NCBI GenBank assembly: GCA_000697335.1
Contig: JNEM01011138.1
Location: 1 to 51,896, forward strand
DNA from: Conidiobolus incongruus B7586
Lineage: Eukaryota; Entomophthoromycota; Entomophthoromycetes; Entomophthorales; Conidiobolaceae
Length of the DNA: 51,896 nt
Direction of reading: 5' to 3'
Below are positions 48,732-51,896 of this stretch, piece after piece; the stretch's first letter is position 1, and every line of letters starts with the position of its first letter. Position numbers and translations under genes: made by a program. A model generated the notes under the pieces. The model was given only the letters and a program-made list of their open reading frames with translations, did no database searches and was not told the DNA's origin.

Positions 48732-50480
48732 TCAATTAATTATTGAGTTAATTAATTTTAAATGTTGAGTAAAATCTAAGTACCATTTAAATAGTGTAAT
48801 TTTGATTACAGTATTCCAATAATGCAACCTTGCCAACCATACTGAAGCAAGTTTCTCAAAGAAAAGTTTGGAGGTTTCAATTGCGCGAGATTTTTCATCA
48901 TTAAATATGGTCCTTGCACAGTACCTTGCCATAATCATCAATTGAGACATTTGGGATTGATGTGCTCCCAAATCTTGGGCAGCTAGTCTGAGAAGATCTT
49001 GTGTTTTAAAGCAGAACAGTAATTCTCTTGGGATACTGGATAGAAGTATGGCAATGTCAGGAAGAAGGTAAAATAATGAGACACTAATCTGTCTACGTTC
49101 CTCATCAGTTTGAGGGATATCTAGAGTGCCTTTTTCAGCAATGGTGTCCCAACTTCTACCTGTCAAGATGCATGCAATGATTTGATACGCACTTTCACTT
49201 CCCCCAAGTTGGATACTATATTTTTTGATATCATCAGGTTTTTGGTTAATGATTGATGTCCATAGGCGGGCATATTGAATTCTAAATTCTGGAGTTAATG
49301 TCTGGTAAAGACCATGATCAAGTAGGACAATATCGAAGGGCATATTGGGACGATTAGGGTTGGCACGAATGAGCATATTGCCTGGGTGAGCATCACAATG
49401 AACCCAACCATCTCGATAGATCATTTGAGAGAAAATTCTAGTAATCTGATGAGCGACCTTGTCAGGATTAATTCCATGTTTCTTTAAATATTCGTGATTG
49501 TCGGTTTTAGCACCTTCAATAAATTCCATACAGAGAACTCTGCGGTGGGACCAGTATACTTCAGGAATTACTAGAGGAATATCAGGATATGGCTCAAAGT
49601 TTTTTTTAGTTTTCATTGCATTTTCCCCTTCACATCTGAAATCCAATTCAATAGGTAAATTAGTTGCCATCTCATGAGCTAACCAATCAAATTGAAAGCG
49701 AGGAGCCGCCCATTTAATAAATTTAACAATTAAAGTCACAGTTGAAATATCAAGTTTAGCGAAACGTTGCAATTCTGGATGTTGGATCTTTACAGCAACT
49801 TTCTTACCATTGCTCCTAAGTTTTCCAACGTGCACCTGCGCCAATGATGCTACTCCGATGGGCTCTGGGTTGAATTCGGAGAACAGATCATCAATTGATT
49901 TTCCCAAATCTAAATGGAACATATTGTCAATATCTTCTACATTGGTGTATGGACAGCGGTCATGAAGTGGCCTCATAGTTTCTGTCCACTCTGTTGGAAG
50001 ACAATATCCTAGAGCACTGATATGTTGACCAAATTTGATGTATACACCGCCGTTAAATTGAAAGACTTTAAGGACTCTTCGAGCATTTCTTAAATCAACA
50101 ACTGCACGTTGACGTTGAAGTAGTTTAAGCTCTTCGGGGGTGGCATTAGGAGGGTCTTCAGGTGGGTAAAAAAGCTTGTAATCTACTACAGCCACTATAC
50201 CATAAAATGCAGCGAGTGTACTGCGCATGATAGCAAGAGAATAGAATCTTATATCACTTCGATAGTGATAAGCACCATAACCTAAACCTGAAACTAAAGC
50301 CAAGTAGGCTAGACGCTCAGCTTTCCATTTTTGTTCTAAACTGGAGGAAAATGAGGAAGAAGAATTGCAGCGGTAATTTTGTTTGTTAAAATGGTGTTTT
50401 TGTATTCTATTGAAATTTGAAAATCTGAGATAATAATTTAATTTTAAGAGGCTTCTATTTAATTCTAGTAATTTTAACAT
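48732..50480 (-). CDS. MCP2: Mitochondrial ABC1/UbiB-family kinase-like protein (ADCK1/MCP2 type)
   Basis: A single exon of 582 residues. The N-terminus is basic and Ser/Asn-rich without acidic residues (about residues 1-45), fitting a mitochondrial presequence. A hydrophobic patch follows (LAYLALVSGLGYGAYHY). Family motifs in order are YIKFGQHISALGYCLPTEW (the KxGQ motif, ~residue 150), PIGVASLAQVHVGKL (Ala-rich loop replacing the usual kinase glycine loop), KKVAVKIQHPEL (the ATP-binding Lys), ELDFRCEGENA, CMEFIEGAK, VHCDAHPGNMLIR (catalytic loop) and IVLLDHGLYQTL (metal-binding DHG in place of DFG). This pattern matches human ADCK1 and yeast Mcp2 better than the coenzyme-Q kinase Coq8. Mcp2 acts at the inner membrane in lipid homeostasis. 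The precise role here is inferred. Confidence 0.92.
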   Translation of the reverse strand: MLKLLELNRSLLKLNYYLRFSNFNRIQKHHFNKQNYRCNSSSSFSSSLEQKWKAERLAYLALVSGLGYGAYHYRSDIRFYSLAIMRSTLAAFYGIVAVVDYKLFYPPEDPPNATPEELKLLQRQRAVVDLRNARRVLKVFQFNGGVYIKFGQHISALGYCLPTEWTETMRPLHDRCPYTNVEDIDNMFHLDLGKSIDDLFSEFNPEPIGVASLAQVHVGKLRSNGKKVAVKIQHPELQRFAKLDISTVTLIVKFIKWAAPRFQFDWLAHEMATNLPIELDFRCEGENAMKTKKNFEPYPDIPLVIPEVYWSHRRVLCMEFIEGAKTDNHEYLKKHGINPDKVAHQITRIFSQMIYRDGWVHCDAHPGNMLIRANPNRPNMPFDIVLLDHGLYQTLTPEFRIQYARLWTSIINQKPDDIKKYSIQLGGSESAYQIIACILTGRSWDTIAEKGTLDIPQTDEERRQISVSLFYLLPDIAILLSSIPRELLFCFKTQDLLRLAAQDLGAHQSQMSQLMIMARYCARTIFNDEKSRAIETSKLFFEKLASVWLARLHYWNTVIKITLFKWYLDFTQHLKLINSIIN

Positions 50481-51240
50481 GGCAAAAATAGAGTATTATT
50501 TACAATATTAGGTTTGATTTTGATTGAAATTTTGTGATCAAAATTGACAAATTCAATTAATCTACTATAAATAGAATTAAAGAATTAAAGTAGATAAAAT
50601 AAGCAACTGAGAGTAATTAAATGGGTATGAATAAATATAATATATTATAAATTAAAAGAGAGGATGGTACTTTGTCTTCGTAGATCCTGTATGACCGTGA
50701 ATGATCATTTATTTCAATGTAACACCGTCAAACTTGGTTATGGGATAAACAAATGATTTAATGTTTGTAATGTGGATTGATATTTCAATAAAATCATGAT
50801 TCAATTTTCAGATTCTATTCGATAAATCGGATAGTAATAATAGATGATTACCCGTTATCATATATTGTACTATATAATTAACCAAGGTGATTTGGTATCA
50901 AAATTTTGAATATTATTTTTGGATTTAAAGGTTTATAATTTTCAAATCAAAGTTCAGATTACATTTTGAAACATCTTTTCCCTCCAATACATTACTACCA
51001 ATTTGAAAAATAATATATATTATTTGAAGCTCGATAAACATCTAAATGAACAAGCATTAAAAATCTCATAATCTATTATTTCACATTAAATATAACATTA
51101 AATTTATTTGACAATCCAAAATTTTTGAATTGTTATCTAAGATCTAATTCAAACATCAATCTTATCTTAAATTAAGCTTGCTGAATAAATATACATTATT
51201 TAAATATTGAGTACAATAATATAATATATCACATAATCCT
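50481..51240. other. Intergenic spacer, no gene seen
   Basis: This is the upstream region of the ABC1-kinase gene. Moderately AT-rich; I find no exon, LTR ends or RNA gene. Confidence 0.55.
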
Positions 51241-51896
51241 TATTATTACCTTAAAACTGAAAAAATGAGAAATTTTTTAAATTTTTATTTTTCAAACATA
51301 TTAATAGTTTGAGAAAAAATTATATATAAAATAATTAAAAAAATAAATTAATTTTAAACTCTATATAAATAATGTATTTTTTTTTAAAAAATCATCTTTT
51401 AAAAATTTAATAGTCAATTTAATTTAATTTTATTTAAATTAAATAGTGATTATTAAAGGTCTTTTATTGTAATTTTAATAAAACATAACTATAAAATATT
51501 AAAAATTATTTATATTCTACAAATAAATATTAAAAGTAATGTTTTATTTAAATCAATTATATATTACTATATAAGGTATTATAAAATCAAAAAAAATATT
51601 CAAAATTTATAAATATTTAATAAATTAATTTTTGCAAATATTTTTTTTAATTATTAATATAATAATATATATACTATCTTAAATTTAAATTTATTAAAAG
51701 ATTAATTTTTTAAATTCTTATTTATATATATTTCTATATAATTCAATTAATTATATAAATAACATTAAATCATTTAATAAACTAAGTCCTTTTTTTTCTC
51801 TTAAGCTTTATTATTTATTATTTTTATACTATTCTTAAGATAAAAACAATATTTTATTAATATTATAATATAATAATATTATCTAATATAAATCTT
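51241..51896. repeat. AT-rich island at window edge
   Basis: About nine tenths A+T and running off the window. The part 51262-51560 resembles 20120-20460 in the same orientation. No coding signal. Confidence 0.35.

Overview
The window looks like nuclear DNA of a very AT-rich, early-diverging fungus. Genes carry short introns (about 43-110 nt, GT...AG), coding exons are far less AT-rich than the spacers, and TGA is a normal stop (it ends the argininosuccinate synthase and kelch genes). The gene set fits such a fungus: a BRCA2 homologue (absent from budding yeast), a GDP-fucose-type transporter, a Mrs3/4-type mitochondrial iron carrier, Mss4, Alg3, Maf1 and Sec26. A mucoromycotan such as a glomeromycete would fit, but that placement is inference.

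Layout. 1-2154: AT-rich repeat island with a solo-LTR-like repeat. 2155-3777 (-): membrane-anchored kelch protein. 5839-7942 (+): patatin-type triacylglycerol lipase, six exons. 10167-11246 (+): mitoferrin, four exons. 14678-15904 (+): argininosuccinate synthase, intronless, with a Gcn4-type site upstream. About 16085-17080 (-): broken long-chain acyl-CoA synthetase. 17895-18400 (-): holo-ACP synthase, three short exons. 19739-20013 and 21613-21944: two more solo-LTR-like repeats around an AT-rich island. 22163-23378 (+): GDP-fucose transporter-like protein. 23585-26857 (-): BRCA2. 27847-31040 (-): coatomer beta subunit. 31631-38790 (-): decayed intron-rich TPR gene resembling SPO22/ZIP4/TEX11, with a heavily mutated mariner transposon inside. 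39178-40122 (+): MAF1. 42070-44282 (-): PIP5-kinase MSS4. 46991-48661 (+): ALG3. 48732-50480 (-): ADCK1/MCP2-type ABC1 kinase. 50481-51896: intergenic, ending in an AT-rich island.

I rebuilt nine spliced genes by hand. In each, the exon lengths sum to a multiple of three and the joined protein fits its family, so I trust those models. The genes form no pathway cluster; this is ordinary housekeeping content. The unusual features are the amount of decayed material between genes (ACSL relic, ZIP4-like relic, several LRR-like scraps), the transition-type decay of the mariner copy, and a run of FxPP-like motifs in the BRCA2 N-terminal half. I found no tRNA, rRNA, CRISPR array or operon-like system, and no clearly new biological system.
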